Origin: Oscillospiraceae bacterium
Lineage (GTDB): Bacteria > Bacillota > Clostridia > Oscillospirales > Oscillospiraceae
Assembly: GCA_022792555.1 (NCBI GenBank)
Contig: JAAWBF010000023.1
Location: 1 to 32,055, forward strand
Reading direction: 5' to 3'
Length of the DNA: 32,055 nucleotides
The stretch's first letter is position 1; the number at the start of each line of letters is the position of its first letter. A program made the translations under genes and the position numbers. Shown piece by piece: positions 7,006-16,256 of the stretch. The notes under the pieces are model-generated. The model made no database searches. It was given only the letters and a program-made list of their open reading frames with translations, and was not told where the DNA came from.

Positions 7006-8859
7006 TCAGATCCGAATCAGCAGCCGCCCCGTCATAGGTGGCAGAGGGACGACTGCCTTATTTGGGACACGGCAGGGGAAGACAGTTCCGTCCAGGAAGT
7101 CCCGGACCGGCCAGGGCAGGCAGACACATTCGGTCCTCTCTCCGGCGTTGCATGCGATGACGGAGGTCTCCTCCTCCAGGGTTCTGGAGAAGGCCAACAC
7201 CGGCCCCTCGGCCCGGAGAAAGGCCACCGATCCCCGGCGTAAGCTGTTCAGGTGGGATCTGGCCTGCCCCAGGGCGGTAAACCAGCGGATCAGCGTTTGA
7301 TCCTCCCTGCCCCAGGGGTAGGTCCGGCGGTTGAAGGGATCCTCAAAGCCCTCCATTCCCGCCTCGTCCCCATAATAGAGGGTGGGCGAGCCGGGGAAGC
7401 CGTACAAAATCAGGGTAGCCAGCTGTAGGCGTGCAGTCCCCAGTGTACGCTGTTCCTCTGTCATACGGTGGGCGGCCCGCCAGTCCCGGCTTTGGTCCTG
7501 GCAGGGAGAACCTACCCCCAGCATGGTGAGGATCCGCAGGGTGTCGTGGGTTCCGAGGGCGTTCATAGCGGAATGGAAGGCGAAGGGGGGATAGTTCTCC
7601 CGCAGAGTCTCCATGGTATTCTGGAACTGGGCGGCATTGCGCTGGAGCAGGTAGTCCAGCAGAGCGGTCCGGAAGGGGTAGTTCATCAGCCCGTCGCAGT
7701 GGCCCCCCAGCAGGTGCCGGCGGCGGACATCATAGGCAATCTTAGTGGTGCCGTCCTCCCACACCTCACCGATGACAATACCGTCCTTCTTCTCCTCCCG
7801 GACGGCCTGGTGAATGGCGTTGACGGTGGCGTCGGGGAGCTCGTCGGCCACATCCAGCCGCCAGCCGTCCGCACCCGCCCGAAGCCACCGGCGGATGATG
7901 CTGTTCTCCCCCCGGATGATATAGTCCAGGTAGCCGGGGTCCAGCTCCTGAAAGGCGGGCAGAGAGTAGATCCCCCACCAGGCGTCATATTGATCCGGCC
8001 AGTGGTGAAAGGAGAACCAGGAATAATAGGGGCTCTGTGTGGACTGGGCCGCCCCTGGCACCTGGGAGGGATAGGAGCCGTCTCCGTTGAAATACTTGCT
8101 GACAAATGCGCTGTGGTTGAAGACACCATCTAAAATAATTCGTATTCCCTTGGCGTGAGCCGCCTGGCACAGGGCGGAAAAGTCCTCATTACTCCCCAGC
8201 ATGGGGTCAATTTTCTCATAGTCTCCGGTGCCGTAGCGGTGGTTTTCCGGCGCTTCAAAGATGGGACAGAGGTAGATCGTCTCCACCCCCAGGGACTTGA
8301 GGTAGGGCAGCTTCTCCTGAATGCCAGCCAAGCTCCCGCCGAAAAAGTCCCGGTTGCGGATCTCACCCCGCTCGTCAGGCCGGTAGGCCGGATCCTCCTC
8401 CCAGCTCTGGTGGACACTGCGCCCCCCCACCATGCCGGTGGGGTCTGGGATGCAGGTCCGGCAGAAGCGGTCAGGAAAGATCTGATAGGTCACCCCTTCT
8501 CCAAACCAGGCGGGGACCTCGTCACTGCCGTCATAGACGGTAAGCTGGTGCTCCTCTGATGTGACATTCTTTTCGTCCAGCCGCTCCAGCTGGAAGGAGT
8601 ACCAGATCAGGCCCACATAGTCCTCGGTAGGCAGGACCGCCGTAAAGAGATCCCGGTTTCCCTCCAGTCCAGTCCAGGGCATGGGGATGCGCACAGTACG
8701 ATTCCTCCGGCCTTCAAACCGGGCCAGCAAGGTCCCCCGAGAAAAGCCGCCAGCTCTGGGTGGACGCAGGGAAAAGGAGACCTGAGTCCCAGCGGGCACC
8801 GCCCCGTAGGGACATTTAAAGCGCAGGTCACGGGAATCGAAAGTCTGCCGGTCAAACAA
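7006..8859 (-). CDS. GH13 neopullulanase/cyclomaltodextrinase-like glycosidase
   Basis: An intracellular alpha-glucan hydrolase of glycoside hydrolase family 13 (about 617 aa). It has an N-terminal beta domain (to about residue 115) typical of the neopullulanase/cyclomaltodextrinase branch, then the catalytic barrel. Numbering from the upstream ATG, region I is DGVFNH (249-254), region II GWRLDVADE with nucleophile D341, region III GEVWED with acid/base E370, and region IV LGTHDT with D444. No signal peptide is seen, so it should act on imported maltodextrins. Start choice: an ATG at 8874 has no good ribosome binding site. The TTG at 8859 is preceded by GGGAGG at 7-nt spacing, part of which overlaps that ATG, so TTG is preferred. 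It follows mrdA on the minus strand, probably by chance of gene order rather than function. Confidence 0.88.
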   Translation of the reverse strand: MFDRQTFDSRDLRFKCPYGAVPAGTQVSFSLRPPRAGGFSRGTLLARFEGRRNRTVRIPMPWTGLEGNRDLFTAVLPTEDYVGLIWYSFQLERLDEKNVTSEEHQLTVYDGSDEVPAWFGEGVTYQIFPDRFCRTCIPDPTGMVGGRSVHQSWEEDPAYRPDERGEIRNRDFFGGSLAGIQEKLPYLKSLGVETIYLCPIFEAPENHRYGTGDYEKIDPMLGSNEDFSALCQAAHAKGIRIILDGVFNHSAFVSKYFNGDGSYPSQVPGAAQSTQSPYYSWFSFHHWPDQYDAWWGIYSLPAFQELDPGYLDYIIRGENSIIRRWLRAGADGWRLDVADELPDATVNAIHQAVREEKKDGIVIGEVWEDGTTKIAYDVRRRHLLGGHCDGLMNYPFRTALLDYLLQRNAAQFQNTMETLRENYPPFAFHSAMNALGTHDTLRILTMLGVGSPCQDQSRDWRAAHRMTEEQRTLGTARLQLATLILYGFPGSPTLYYGDEAGMEGFEDPFNRRTYPWGREDQTLIRWFTALGQARSHLNSLRRGSVAFLRAEGPVLAFSRTLEEETSVIACNAGERTECVCLPWPVRDFLDGTVFPCRVPNKAVVPLPPMTGRLLIRI

Positions 8860-8929
8860 GATAATTCCTCCCATCTCTCATCGTTGGGCATATACGCTGG
8901 GCATCTCTGTGCCCTTGCCCTGGGAAGTC

Positions 8930-11194
8930 TCAACGCAGTAAGGTATTTTCTCCGCTTACCGACTCAAGGGTGTCGGAAGTTGCGAAGTAGGAGGCCAGTA
9001 TATCGGCGGCAATCGCGGCCAGCTCACCGCCGGAACCGCCCCGCTCGGCCACTAGGGCGATGGCGATCTCTGGGTCGTCGTAGGGGGCGAAGCAGACAAA
9101 GACAGCGTTGGTCTCCAAGTTGGCGGCCACCTGGGCCGAACCGGTCTTGGCGCCCACCTCCACCGGCAGATCCCGGAAGTACCGGGCCACCGAGCTGTCA
9201 TGGGCCACCATATACATCCCCCGCTTTACCGCCTCCAGGTGCTCCTGGGAGATGCCGATCTGGTCCAGGGGGGGAGCGTCGTGGGTCTCCACCACCTGGG
9301 AGAAGTCCCCCGATTTGATGGTCTTCATCAGGTGGGCGCCGTAGTGATTCCCTCCGTTGACGAGGGTGGCGATATAGTTGGCCAGCTGGAGGGGGGTACA
9401 CAGGGTATTGCCCTGGCCGATGGAGGCAGAGAGCAGATTTCCGTCCTCCCAATTCTGTTTTAAAGCCTTGCTGGTCTCCGGACTGGCCACCATGCCAGCC
9501 TTGTCGGGCAGTTCAATCCCGGTGCACTCTCCCAGGCCGAAGAGGGCGGCGTACTGGTTGAGTCGGTCAATATGAAGCTTATCCCCCACGGTATAGAAAT
9601 AGATGTTGCACGAGTCCCGCAGGGCCTCACTGAGGTTGACCGATCCATGACTGCCCCCATACTGGCGGCGGATCCAGCACTGGGGATGGTAGCTGCCGTA
9701 GGGGTAAAACTCCCCCTTGGGGTACTGAAAGGAGCCGGTATCATAGATCTTTTGGCTGGGGGTGACAATCCCCTCCTGGAGTCCAGCCACACCTATAATC
9801 ATCTTAAAGGTGGAGCCAGGGGAATAGAGGCCCTGTGTGGCCCGGTTGAGGAAGGGGGTCAGCGGGTCCTGGCTGGCCGCCTTGTAGGCCGCCGTGTCCT
9901 GATAGATGGAGAGGTCAAAGGTGGGATAGGAGGCCATAGCCAGCACGCCGCCGTCCTTCACATTGACTACCACCCCCGCCCCGCCCCGGACCTGCTCGGA
10001 GAGGGTGGGGATCCGCTGGGCCATGGACCGTTCCAGGGCCTCCTGGAGACGGATGTCCAGGGTGAGGATCACATTATTCCCCGGTTTGGGCTCCACCTCC
10101 CAGGTCTCGCCGACAATTTTTCCACTGGTGTTGCGTTCCACCATCTTGCGTCCGGCGGTCCCCTTCAGTTCGGACTCGAAGGCCAGCTCCACGCCGTCCT
10201 TGCCCACCGAGTCATTCATGTTGTAGCCCTCTATGTCCCGATAACCAGTGGTGGTCTCGGTCCCCTGCCACTCGTCCCGATCCATGGAGCCCACCCGGCC
10301 CAGCAGGTGGGCGGCATAGCTGGTATTATAGGCGCGCACCGACACCGTCTGAATCTCCACCCCAGTCAAGCCGTGCTCTTTCACGGCCGCGATGAAGTCC
10401 ATATCCACATCCTGGGCGAAGATGTAGCTCCCTGACCGGTCGATGTCATAGGTCCGCAGGGCCAGCTCATAGAGGACCCCCAGCAGGGCTCTGGCGTCCT
10501 CCGGGGAGAGGCTCTCATCCACTGAAAAGGTCTTGCGCATCTGCCCCAGCAGGTCGGCTGCCGAGGCGGACAGCGGGACATGTTCATTGTCCCCTACCAT
10601 GCCGTCAAGGTCGTACCAGGTGTGAACCCGGTCCAGCAGAAAGCCGCCGGCGGCCTTCTCCAGGGCGGTGAGCAAGGGGCTCTCCTCCTCAGCAGGCTGG
10701 ACGGCTGTAGCGGTCTCCTGGGTCTCCAGGCGGCCTAAGAGTACCGTCACCTGGCCGTCCTTCCACCTGGTCTCTTCCATCAGGGCGGCCAGATTGTTCC
10801 TGGCTGTCTTGGTGGCGGCGTCCAGGGTGTAGACAAAGGGGGCCTGAGTGGAGATAGGCAGGCTGTCGTTCCAGGAGATCCCTGCTGCCTGGGCCAGGTG
10901 GATCAGCTCCAAAATGGTCTCATTGCGGACCTGGGCGGTTCCCAGCCGGGCGGTGTTCAGGCGGACCTGATAGCTGGTGCGGTTATCCACCAGTACCCGG
11001 CCGTACCGGTCCAAAATCTGGCCGCGGACGGCCTCCACGGTCTCCACCTGGACGATCCGCCGGGTGGACTGGTCCAGGTAGTCCGCCCCGTGGACATATT
11101 GCAGGTTGTAGAGAATTCCCACAAAGGACAAAAAGGTCGCCAATAGGACCAAAAGAATGACCCGAATCCGGGCGCGGAATTGCTTGCCTTCCAT
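8930..11194 (-). CDS. mrdA: Penicillin-binding protein 2 (elongation transpeptidase)
   Basis: A 754-aa class B penicillin-binding protein, the transpeptidase of the cell-elongation (rod) complex. An N-terminal transmembrane anchor (RVILLVLLATFLSFVGILY, residues about 11-29) is followed by the pedestal domain with VRGQILDRYGRVLVDN. In the transpeptidase domain the active-site SxxK is SPGSTFKM (near residue 458), the SxN motif is in RDSCNIYFYTVG, and KTGSAQ is near residue 680. The frame continues to 11398, but the ATG at 11194 directly precedes the short cytoplasmic tail and anchor. The nearest Shine-Dalgarno-like stretch (AGGAGAAAGGA) is about 15 nt upstream, an unusually long spacing. It follows mreC and mreD on the same strand, the standard shape-gene order. 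Confidence 0.92.
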   Translation of the reverse strand: MEGKQFRARIRVILLVLLATFLSFVGILYNLQYVHGADYLDQSTRRIVQVETVEAVRGQILDRYGRVLVDNRTSYQVRLNTARLGTAQVRNETILELIHLAQAAGISWNDSLPISTQAPFVYTLDAATKTARNNLAALMEETRWKDGQVTVLLGRLETQETATAVQPAEEESPLLTALEKAAGGFLLDRVHTWYDLDGMVGDNEHVPLSASAADLLGQMRKTFSVDESLSPEDARALLGVLYELALRTYDIDRSGSYIFAQDVDMDFIAAVKEHGLTGVEIQTVSVRAYNTSYAAHLLGRVGSMDRDEWQGTETTTGYRDIEGYNMNDSVGKDGVELAFESELKGTAGRKMVERNTSGKIVGETWEVEPKPGNNVILTLDIRLQEALERSMAQRIPTLSEQVRGGAGVVVNVKDGGVLAMASYPTFDLSIYQDTAAYKAASQDPLTPFLNRATQGLYSPGSTFKMIIGVAGLQEGIVTPSQKIYDTGSFQYPKGEFYPYGSYHPQCWIRRQYGGSHGSVNLSEALRDSCNIYFYTVGDKLHIDRLNQYAALFGLGECTGIELPDKAGMVASPETSKALKQNWEDGNLLSASIGQGNTLCTPLQLANYIATLVNGGNHYGAHLMKTIKSGDFSQVVETHDAPPLDQIGISQEHLEAVKRGMYMVAHDSSVARYFRDLPVEVGAKTGSAQVAANLETNAVFVCFAPYDDPEIAIALVAERGGSGGELAAIAADILASYFATSDTLESVSGENTLLR

Positions 11195-11316
11195 AAAATC
11201 GAATGTTGTTCCTTTCTCCTGTGTTCCCGTCCTGGGTGCGCTTCCACGATACGGACCAAGTGTGTCCTCTATCTGTAGGAGCCTGGCGTTCTCACCAGAC
11301 CGGGGAAGGATGTGTG

Positions 11317-11826
11317 TTAAAAATGCGTCCGTTCCGGCACCCGCTGGTGAACCCAGAGAAACAGCCCGTAGATCAGGGGGACAAAGATCAGCGACCATAC
11401 AAACTCAGGCAGGGCCACCTCCAACAGGGCGGCCAGGGAGATCCCCTTGATCACCAGGCGCCATAGGACACGCAGTCCATCCAGAATGGCCAGTGCAGCG
11501 GCAGAGCACAGCCAACACCCCAGCAGATTTTGCCGCAGGCGGAACTGTGTAATAAGCCCCGCCCCGGTTCCCAGCAGGGACAACAGGAGGGTCATTCCCC
11601 CTGCAGAGCCGTAGATCATATCGCACAGCATTCCCACCAGGATTCCGAAGCCGGCCCCCGCCAGAGGACCCTCCAGCACCGCCAGTACAACCGCAGCCAG
11701 GGGGAGCAGCATGGGGGTCACGCTCCACAGGGGAATCCGGCTGAACACAAAGGCCTCCAAAAACCAGACCGGCAGGAGAGCCAGGGCATACGCGCCCCAT
11801 TTAATACAATATTCTCTGGTTGTCAT
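11317..11826 (-). CDS. mreD: Rod shape-determining protein MreD
   Basis: A 169-aa polytopic membrane protein with about five hydrophobic helices: WGAYALALLPVWFLEAFVFS, TPMLLPLAAVVLAVLEGPLA, GFGILVGMLCDMIYGSAGG, a leucine-rich segment, and LPEFVWSLIFVPLIYGLFLW. The GxxxGxLxDxxYG-like segment is typical of MreD, a scaffold of the elongation complex with MreC and PBP2. The ATG at 11826 lies 1 nt after the mreC stop, with GGAG in the mreC terminal codons as ribosome binding site, so translation is coupled. The frame extends to 11844, which would overlap mreC and is not preferred. Confidence 0.88.
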   Translation of the reverse strand: MTTREYCIKWGAYALALLPVWFLEAFVFSRIPLWSVTPMLLPLAAVVLAVLEGPLAGAGFGILVGMLCDMIYGSAGGMTLLLSLLGTGAGLITQFRLRQNLLGCWLCSAAALAILDGLRVLWRLVIKGISLAALLEVALPEFVWSLIFVPLIYGLFLWVHQRVPERTHF

Positions 11827-11827
11827 A

Positions 11828-12670
11828 TTACTCCACAATATCAAAGGATTGAATCACCAAAACCTGCTTTAGATTGTCCAGATCGGTTTCAGGCGTGATG
11901 ACAGCATATCGGGTCATGCCGGAGGGATCTGTGCGTACCTCTTCAATATGTCCCACCGGCAGGTTGGGGGGATAGACCCCGCCCTTTCCAGAGGTGAGGA
12001 TGATGTCATTGGTGATCAGCTCGCTGTTTTCCGGCAGATAGGAGAGCTTGAGCCGTCCCTCCCCCATCAGGGAAAAGTCCCCTTCTAAAATTGCGGTGCC
12101 GCCGGTGCGGGCGATAAGGCCTCCCAGCTCAATGTCGGTATCCACAACGGTGGTGACAGTGGCCCAGTTGAGTCCTACCTCACTGACGACACCCACCAGA
12201 TTCCAATACTGATCGACAACACAGTCGTCCACCCCCACCCCATGGCTGGAGCCCTTGTTGATGGTGATGGTTTTGGACCAGTTGGACGGACCATAGGCGG
12301 TGACGCTGGCCAGCTCTAATTGATATTCCTCCCGCTTCTCTCGTAAGTCCAGAGCGCTGTGAAGGAATTCGTTCTCCTCTTTGATGGCCTCTGCCTCCCG
12401 GAGCTTGCTTCGGATCTGGGCCAGCTCCTGCCGGAGCGCCTCCAGCTCGGCGTCCTTCTGGTCCTGTTCAAAGGCGTTGCTGTATACCCTTTCTACCCAG
12501 GAGACCACCGCATGAATACCATCCCGCACCGGTGTCACCACGACGCCCACCAGGTTGGCCGCCGGATTGGCCCGCCCACCGGGCAGAAGGGAGAGAACCA
12601 CTGTAATTAGAGCCAAAAGTACGGCGATGATCAGAACCAAAATCCCGTTGTGGTGAAAAAAGTCTCTCAA
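11828..12670 (-). CDS. mreC: Rod shape-determining protein MreC
   Basis: A 280-aa MreC, an extracytoplasmic organiser of the elongation machinery that contacts PBP2. It has one N-terminal transmembrane helix (ILVLIIAVLLALITVVLSLL), a coiled coil (about residues 65-105, rich in E, L, R, K) and two beta-barrel-like domains containing TINKGSSHGVGVDDCVV and LILTSGKGGVYPPNLPVG-like segments. No ATG exists near the expected N-terminus. The best start is TTG at 12670, which overlaps the maf stop as TTGA, a translational-coupling arrangement, and puts the membrane helix about 10 residues from the N-terminus. The open frame itself reaches 12727. mreB, which often precedes mreC, is absent here. Confidence 0.9.
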   Translation of the reverse strand: MRDFFHHNGILVLIIAVLLALITVVLSLLPGGRANPAANLVGVVVTPVRDGIHAVVSWVERVYSNAFEQDQKDAELEALRQELAQIRSKLREAEAIKEENEFLHSALDLREKREEYQLELASVTAYGPSNWSKTITINKGSSHGVGVDDCVVDQYWNLVGVVSEVGLNWATVTTVVDTDIELGGLIARTGGTAILEGDFSLMGEGRLKLSYLPENSELITNDIILTSGKGGVYPPNLPVGHIEEVRTDPSGMTRYAVITPETDLDNLKQVLVIQSFDIVE

Positions 12671-13248
12671 ACCGGCACCCCCATGCCTGTCACTCCGTAG
12701 TCCCGGAGAATCTGCCCCAGCCGGCACAACGGCAGGCCCATCACATTATAATAATCCCCGCAGATCCCCTCCACGAAGAGCGCACCGTAGCCCTGGATAC
12801 CGTAGGCTCCGGCCTTGTCCATGGGCTCCCCGGTGGTCAAATAAGCCTCTATCTCCTCTGGCAACAGGGGGCGGAAGGTGACACGGGTCTCCTCGTGAAC
12901 CGTTAGGCAGGATCCACCCCGCAGGACAGTCAAACCGGTATAGACCTGGTGGACCCGGCCTGAGAGAGCCTGGAGCATCTGTCGGGCCTGTTTCAAACTG
13001 GACGGCTTGCCCAGCACCATCCCATCCAGGGAAACCACCGTGTCGGCGGCGATGATCAGAGGGTCCTCTCCCTCCAGGGCTTGGACGGCCCTGGCCTTCC
13101 GGGCGGAGAGGAGCTCCACCAGGGCGGATGGACTGGGGCTGCCCGCGACGGTCTCATCCACCTGAGAGTCCACCACCCGAAACAGCAGGCCCATCTTTTC
13201 CAGCAACACCCGGCGGCGGGGAGAGGTTGACGCCAAAATCAATTCCAT
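12667..13248 (-). CDS. maf: Maf nucleotide pyrophosphatase
   Basis: A 193-aa Maf/HAM1-like nucleoside triphosphate pyrophosphatase, which hydrolyses non-canonical or modified nucleotides (dTTP/UTP-type in the YhdE class) and has been linked to septum control. Family motifs are all visible: LILASTSPRRR at the N-terminus, IIAADTVVSLDG, VYTGLTVL, the DKAGAYGIQGYGALFVEGICGDYYNVMGLPL region split around the conserved DKAGAYGIQG and NVMGLPL, and a C-terminal helix. AGGAGG precedes the ATG at 13248. It sits between dut and mreC, and its stop overlaps the mreC start. Confidence 0.93.
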   Translation of the reverse strand: MELILASTSPRRRVLLEKMGLLFRVVDSQVDETVAGSPSPSALVELLSARKARAVQALEGEDPLIIAADTVVSLDGMVLGKPSSLKQARQMLQALSGRVHQVYTGLTVLRGGSCLTVHEETRVTFRPLLPEEIEAYLTTGEPMDKAGAYGIQGYGALFVEGICGDYYNVMGLPLCRLGQILRDYGVTGMGVPV

Positions 13249-13260
13249 CCTGTTTTCCTC

Positions 13261-13704
13261 CTAACGGCCCGTAGATCCCAGTCCGCCGGTTCCCCGGCGG
13301 GTGGCGGGCAGCGCCTCCAGCTCCACAATCTCAGCCTGGGCCACCGGGATCACCATAAGCTGGGCGATCCGGTCTCCGGGCTGAATGGTATAGGGTATTT
13401 GGGAGAGATTGGTCAGTCCGACCCGGATCTCGCCCCGGTAGTCGCTGTCAATCACCCCCACCCCGTTGGACAGGGTGATCCCGTGGCGAATGCCCAGGCC
13501 GGAGCGAGCGGCGACCAATGCCACCCAGCCCGGATCAGGCAGGGCGATGGCCAGTCCGGTGGGGATGACCGCCGATGTTCCCGGAGAGAGGACCAGCGGC
13601 TCGTCCAGCAGGGCGGCCAGGTCGAACGCCGCCGATCCGGCGGTCTGATAAGCGGGCAGCGGGACTCTGGGGTCCAGCCGCTGAACATACAGCTTGGTTT
13701 GCAT
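13261..13704 (-). CDS. dut: dUTP diphosphatase
   Basis: A 147-aa trimeric dUTPase converting dUTP to dUMP and diphosphate, which keeps uracil out of DNA and supplies dUMP for thymidylate. All five family motifs are in order: AAFDLAA, ARSGLGIRHG, GVIDSDYRGEI, PGDRIAQLM and RGTGGLGSTG, with the catalytic aspartate in motif 3. The length is normal. AAGGAG lies at good spacing before the ATG at 13704. It is 30 nt from the U32 gene and 12 nt from maf, consistent with one transcript. Confidence 0.95.
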   Translation of the reverse strand: MQTKLYVQRLDPRVPLPAYQTAGSAAFDLAALLDEPLVLSPGTSAVIPTGLAIALPDPGWVALVAARSGLGIRHGITLSNGVGVIDSDYRGEIRVGLTNLSQIPYTIQPGDRIAQLMVIPVAQAEIVELEALPATRRGTGGLGSTGR

Positions 13705-13734
13705 GGTATACTCCTTCTGCGTGAAGACAGATTT

Positions 13735-15813
13735 TCACTCCACATCCCGGTAATAGAGCCCTCTGGTATAGGTCTCCGGGGCCCAATTCCCCCGGTTGAG
13801 GTAACGCTCGGTGATTCGGACGCAGGTCTCCGGGTCCTCCACCGTGAACATCAGCCGCTGAGCCCACAGGCCGATCCGGCGGTAATCGGCCTGCCGATCG
13901 GCCAGAAAGAGGGGCTGGGCGTTGAGCAGTTCATTGCGGCAGCCGGAGGCGCGGACCACCGGGAAGCGAAGCCCCTTCCGGTCGATGAGGCTCTGCCCCT
14001 CCTGACAGCTGCATGCCCCGGTGCGCTGCTTGACAATGCACGACTCCATGATCATCAAAGGCAGGCGGCCATAGGTGATCAGCTCCACCGCCACCGCCTT
14101 GGACAGATCCCGGACCTGGGCGAGCTTGAGCTCAAAGGAGGCAGTGGCCGAGGCAAACCCCAGATGACGCAGGGTTTTCAAGCCCTGGGTATTGAAGATT
14201 TCCAGCCCAAAATCCCCCCGCAGCGTGGAAAAGCCCAGCTTTTTACACAGGGCGATCTGACTCAGACTGCCCAGCAGTACCTGTGTTACCCCCCGATCCC
14301 GGACCTGGGCCAGGTCCTCCGCCAGCTTTTCCCACTCCCGATCCCACACGATCCGAGGAAGGACCGGAACAATGGGACCTGGACCGGTCAACTCCACCAG
14401 CTCCGGATAGGCGGCCAGTTCCTCCAGGGGGACGTAGATCAGGGCGGGTGAGAGGGCCAGTAGGGCGGGCGAGATCTGTCCGGCGGACCGCACCGAGAGG
14501 GTGAGCTGAGGGGGCTCCTTCGGATTCTCATAGCGAACGCCGGGATGATAGGGTCGGATGTGTCGGACGGGCGGCAGGGTCCGCAGAGCGGTGAGGCTCT
14601 CCAGCGCCTGGCGGCGCATCCCATTTAGGGCGGACAGGGGGAGGGATAAGTCCTCCTCCACCAGAGCCCGCACCCCTTCACACCGATAGGGGGTTCCGCC
14701 CGTCTTGGCCAGCTGCTGGCTGACCTGCTCCTGGGTGAGGGCGCGGGTCCGGGCCTGCTCCGGCACCGGGCCCTCCACGGTGGACACCCGTCCAGCGGTG
14801 TCCTTGACCCCCACCTGGGCGGGCTCGCCTGGGCGGATCATGGCGTAGAATGTCACCGGGACCAGGGGCTGTTCCTGCCCCTGATAGGTGGTTCGGGCCT
14901 GGGCAAAGAGGGCTTCCGGGTCTCTGTCCCCCTCCCGCACCCCGAACATCTCCAGCCCCTGGGCGTCTTCATAATAGCCGCTGGTAAAGCCCTGGCGGGA
15001 AAAGGCTAGGGCCAACAAGTCCCGTTCCTCCTCTGAGGGCTCCCGGCCCTCCCGTAGCGCCTTGGCGTAGATCCCGGTTACTACCGCCACATATTCAGGG
15101 CGCTTCATCCGTCCTTCCAGCTTGACGCAGGCTACCCCCATCTCCCGCAGTTCCCCCAGCCGCCCGGCCAGGGAGAGATCTTTAAGAGAGAGGGGATGTC
15201 CGTCCGCCTTATCCCCCCAGCCATAGGGGAGGCGGCAGGGCTGTGCGCACAGGCCCCGGTTGCCGCTGCGCCCCCCGATGACCGAGGAGAGAAAGCACTG
15301 TCCGCTGTAGCACATACACAGTGCGCCGTGGGCGAAGACCTCAATCTCAATGGGGCTGTGGGCACAGATGTGGGCGATCTGGTCCCTGGACAGCTCCCTG
15401 GAGAGCACAACACGGGTCATGCCCAGATCCGCGGCCTGGCGCACCCCTTCTAAGTTGTGGATGGTCATCTGGGTGGAGGCGTGGAGGGGGAGGTCGGGCG
15501 TCACCTGCCGCAGGACACGCGCCACCCCTAAATCCTGTACCAGCACCGCGTCTACCCCCAGGTCGGAGGCCCTGGCGGCACACTCCGCCCCGGCGGGCAG
15601 CTCCCGGTCGGTCAGCAGGGTGTTAAGGGTCAGATAGACCCGTACACCCCGTAAATGGCAATAAGAAACCGCCGCCGCAAACTCCTCCTCCGAGAAATTC
15701 TTCGCATTGCGGCGGGCGTGAAAGGCCCCATATCCCAGATAGATCGCATCCGCGCCGTTTTGAACGGCCGCCGTTACCGCCTCCATAGAGCCGGCCGGCG
15801 CCAGTAATTCCAT
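13735..15813 (-). CDS. U32 family peptidase / RlhA-like protein
   Basis: A 692-aa U32-family protein. U32 proteins were first described as collagenase-like peptidases, but characterised members such as RlhA and TrhP act in RNA hydroxylation, so the peptidase name may mislead. It opens ELLAPAGSMEAVTAAVQNGADAIY-like (AGSMEAVTAAVQNGADAIYL), followed by YLTLNTLLTDRE and the HASTQMTIHN segment. The cysteine cluster ALCMCYSGQC plus GLCAQPCR is a likely metal-cluster site. A C-terminal DUF3656-like region follows, with a second cysteine set (ESCIVKQRTGACSCQEG). A GGGAGG ribosome binding site precedes the ATG at 15813. It lies 73 nt after zapA, the common order in clostridial genomes. Confidence 0.88.
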   Translation of the reverse strand: MELLAPAGSMEAVTAAVQNGADAIYLGYGAFHARRNAKNFSEEEFAAAVSYCHLRGVRVYLTLNTLLTDRELPAGAECAARASDLGVDAVLVQDLGVARVLRQVTPDLPLHASTQMTIHNLEGVRQAADLGMTRVVLSRELSRDQIAHICAHSPIEIEVFAHGALCMCYSGQCFLSSVIGGRSGNRGLCAQPCRLPYGWGDKADGHPLSLKDLSLAGRLGELREMGVACVKLEGRMKRPEYVAVVTGIYAKALREGREPSEEERDLLALAFSRQGFTSGYYEDAQGLEMFGVREGDRDPEALFAQARTTYQGQEQPLVPVTFYAMIRPGEPAQVGVKDTAGRVSTVEGPVPEQARTRALTQEQVSQQLAKTGGTPYRCEGVRALVEEDLSLPLSALNGMRRQALESLTALRTLPPVRHIRPYHPGVRYENPKEPPQLTLSVRSAGQISPALLALSPALIYVPLEELAAYPELVELTGPGPIVPVLPRIVWDREWEKLAEDLAQVRDRGVTQVLLGSLSQIALCKKLGFSTLRGDFGLEIFNTQGLKTLRHLGFASATASFELKLAQVRDLSKAVAVELITYGRLPLMIMESCIVKQRTGACSCQEGQSLIDRKGLRFPVVRASGCRNELLNAQPLFLADRQADYRRIGLWAQRLMFTVEDPETCVRITERYLNRGNWAPETYTRGLYYRDVE

Positions 15814-15886
15814 GGTCTGTCCTCCCTGTGTGCGGCGCCTGATTTCCGGCGCACAATATCACGCTGCCCAATCTGCTGGCCAGGCA

Positions 15887-16210
15887 CTACTGCTTTTTGA
15901 GCTGGGTTTGCAGCTTGAAGATCTCCCGCTTTGCCTCGGAGAGCTCCAGCTTCATTTTGGTTCCTTCCTCCAAGTATTCCTTGAGCTGCCGGCGCAGATT
16001 CTCCGCCGTCTCCACCTCTTTAAAATATTCGTCTGCAATGTTCACTGCCGCCAGTACAGCGCCGTCTATCAGGGACACCCGCGCCCCGTCCAGCACCTCC
16101 TGCACCTTGCTGTCTACATGGGAGGCCACCTTCTCCATGTAGCCGCGGTCCTCTGTGGCGACCAAGGTATATTCTTGTCCGGCAATGCTGACCGTGACAT
16201 GGTTTTTCAT
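15887..16210 (-). CDS. zapA: Cell division protein ZapA
   Basis: A 107-aa ZapA-like protein that binds FtsZ and helps bundle its filaments. The N-terminal domain has VTVSIAGQEYTLVATEDRGY, then MEKVASHVDSKVQEVL, as in ZapA. The C-terminus from about residue 60 is a long charged coiled coil used for tetramerisation (FKEVETAENLRRQLKEYLEE and on). The ATG at 16210 follows GGGGAGGG at 8-nt spacing; the frame reaches 16258, but that would start at or before the predicted promoter. It is the first gene of the minus-strand run that includes U32, dut, maf, mreCD and mrdA. Confidence 0.9.
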   Translation of the reverse strand: MKNHVTVSIAGQEYTLVATEDRGYMEKVASHVDSKVQEVLDGARVSLIDGAVLAAVNIADEYFKEVETAENLRRQLKEYLEEGTKMKLELSEAKREIFKLQTQLKKQ

Positions 16211-16256
16211 CACAAGCCCTCCCCAAGTACATGGTTTGACTCCTGTTTCAGCTTCC

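Noticed and set aside
9572-10435. Plus-strand open frame of 287 codons opposite mrdA
   Set aside because: Antisense shadow within a transpeptidase gene that has all its active-site motifs.
13399-14451. Plus-strand open frame of 350 codons opposite dut and U32
   Set aside because: Antisense shadow of two genes with complete family motifs; no domain is visible in it.
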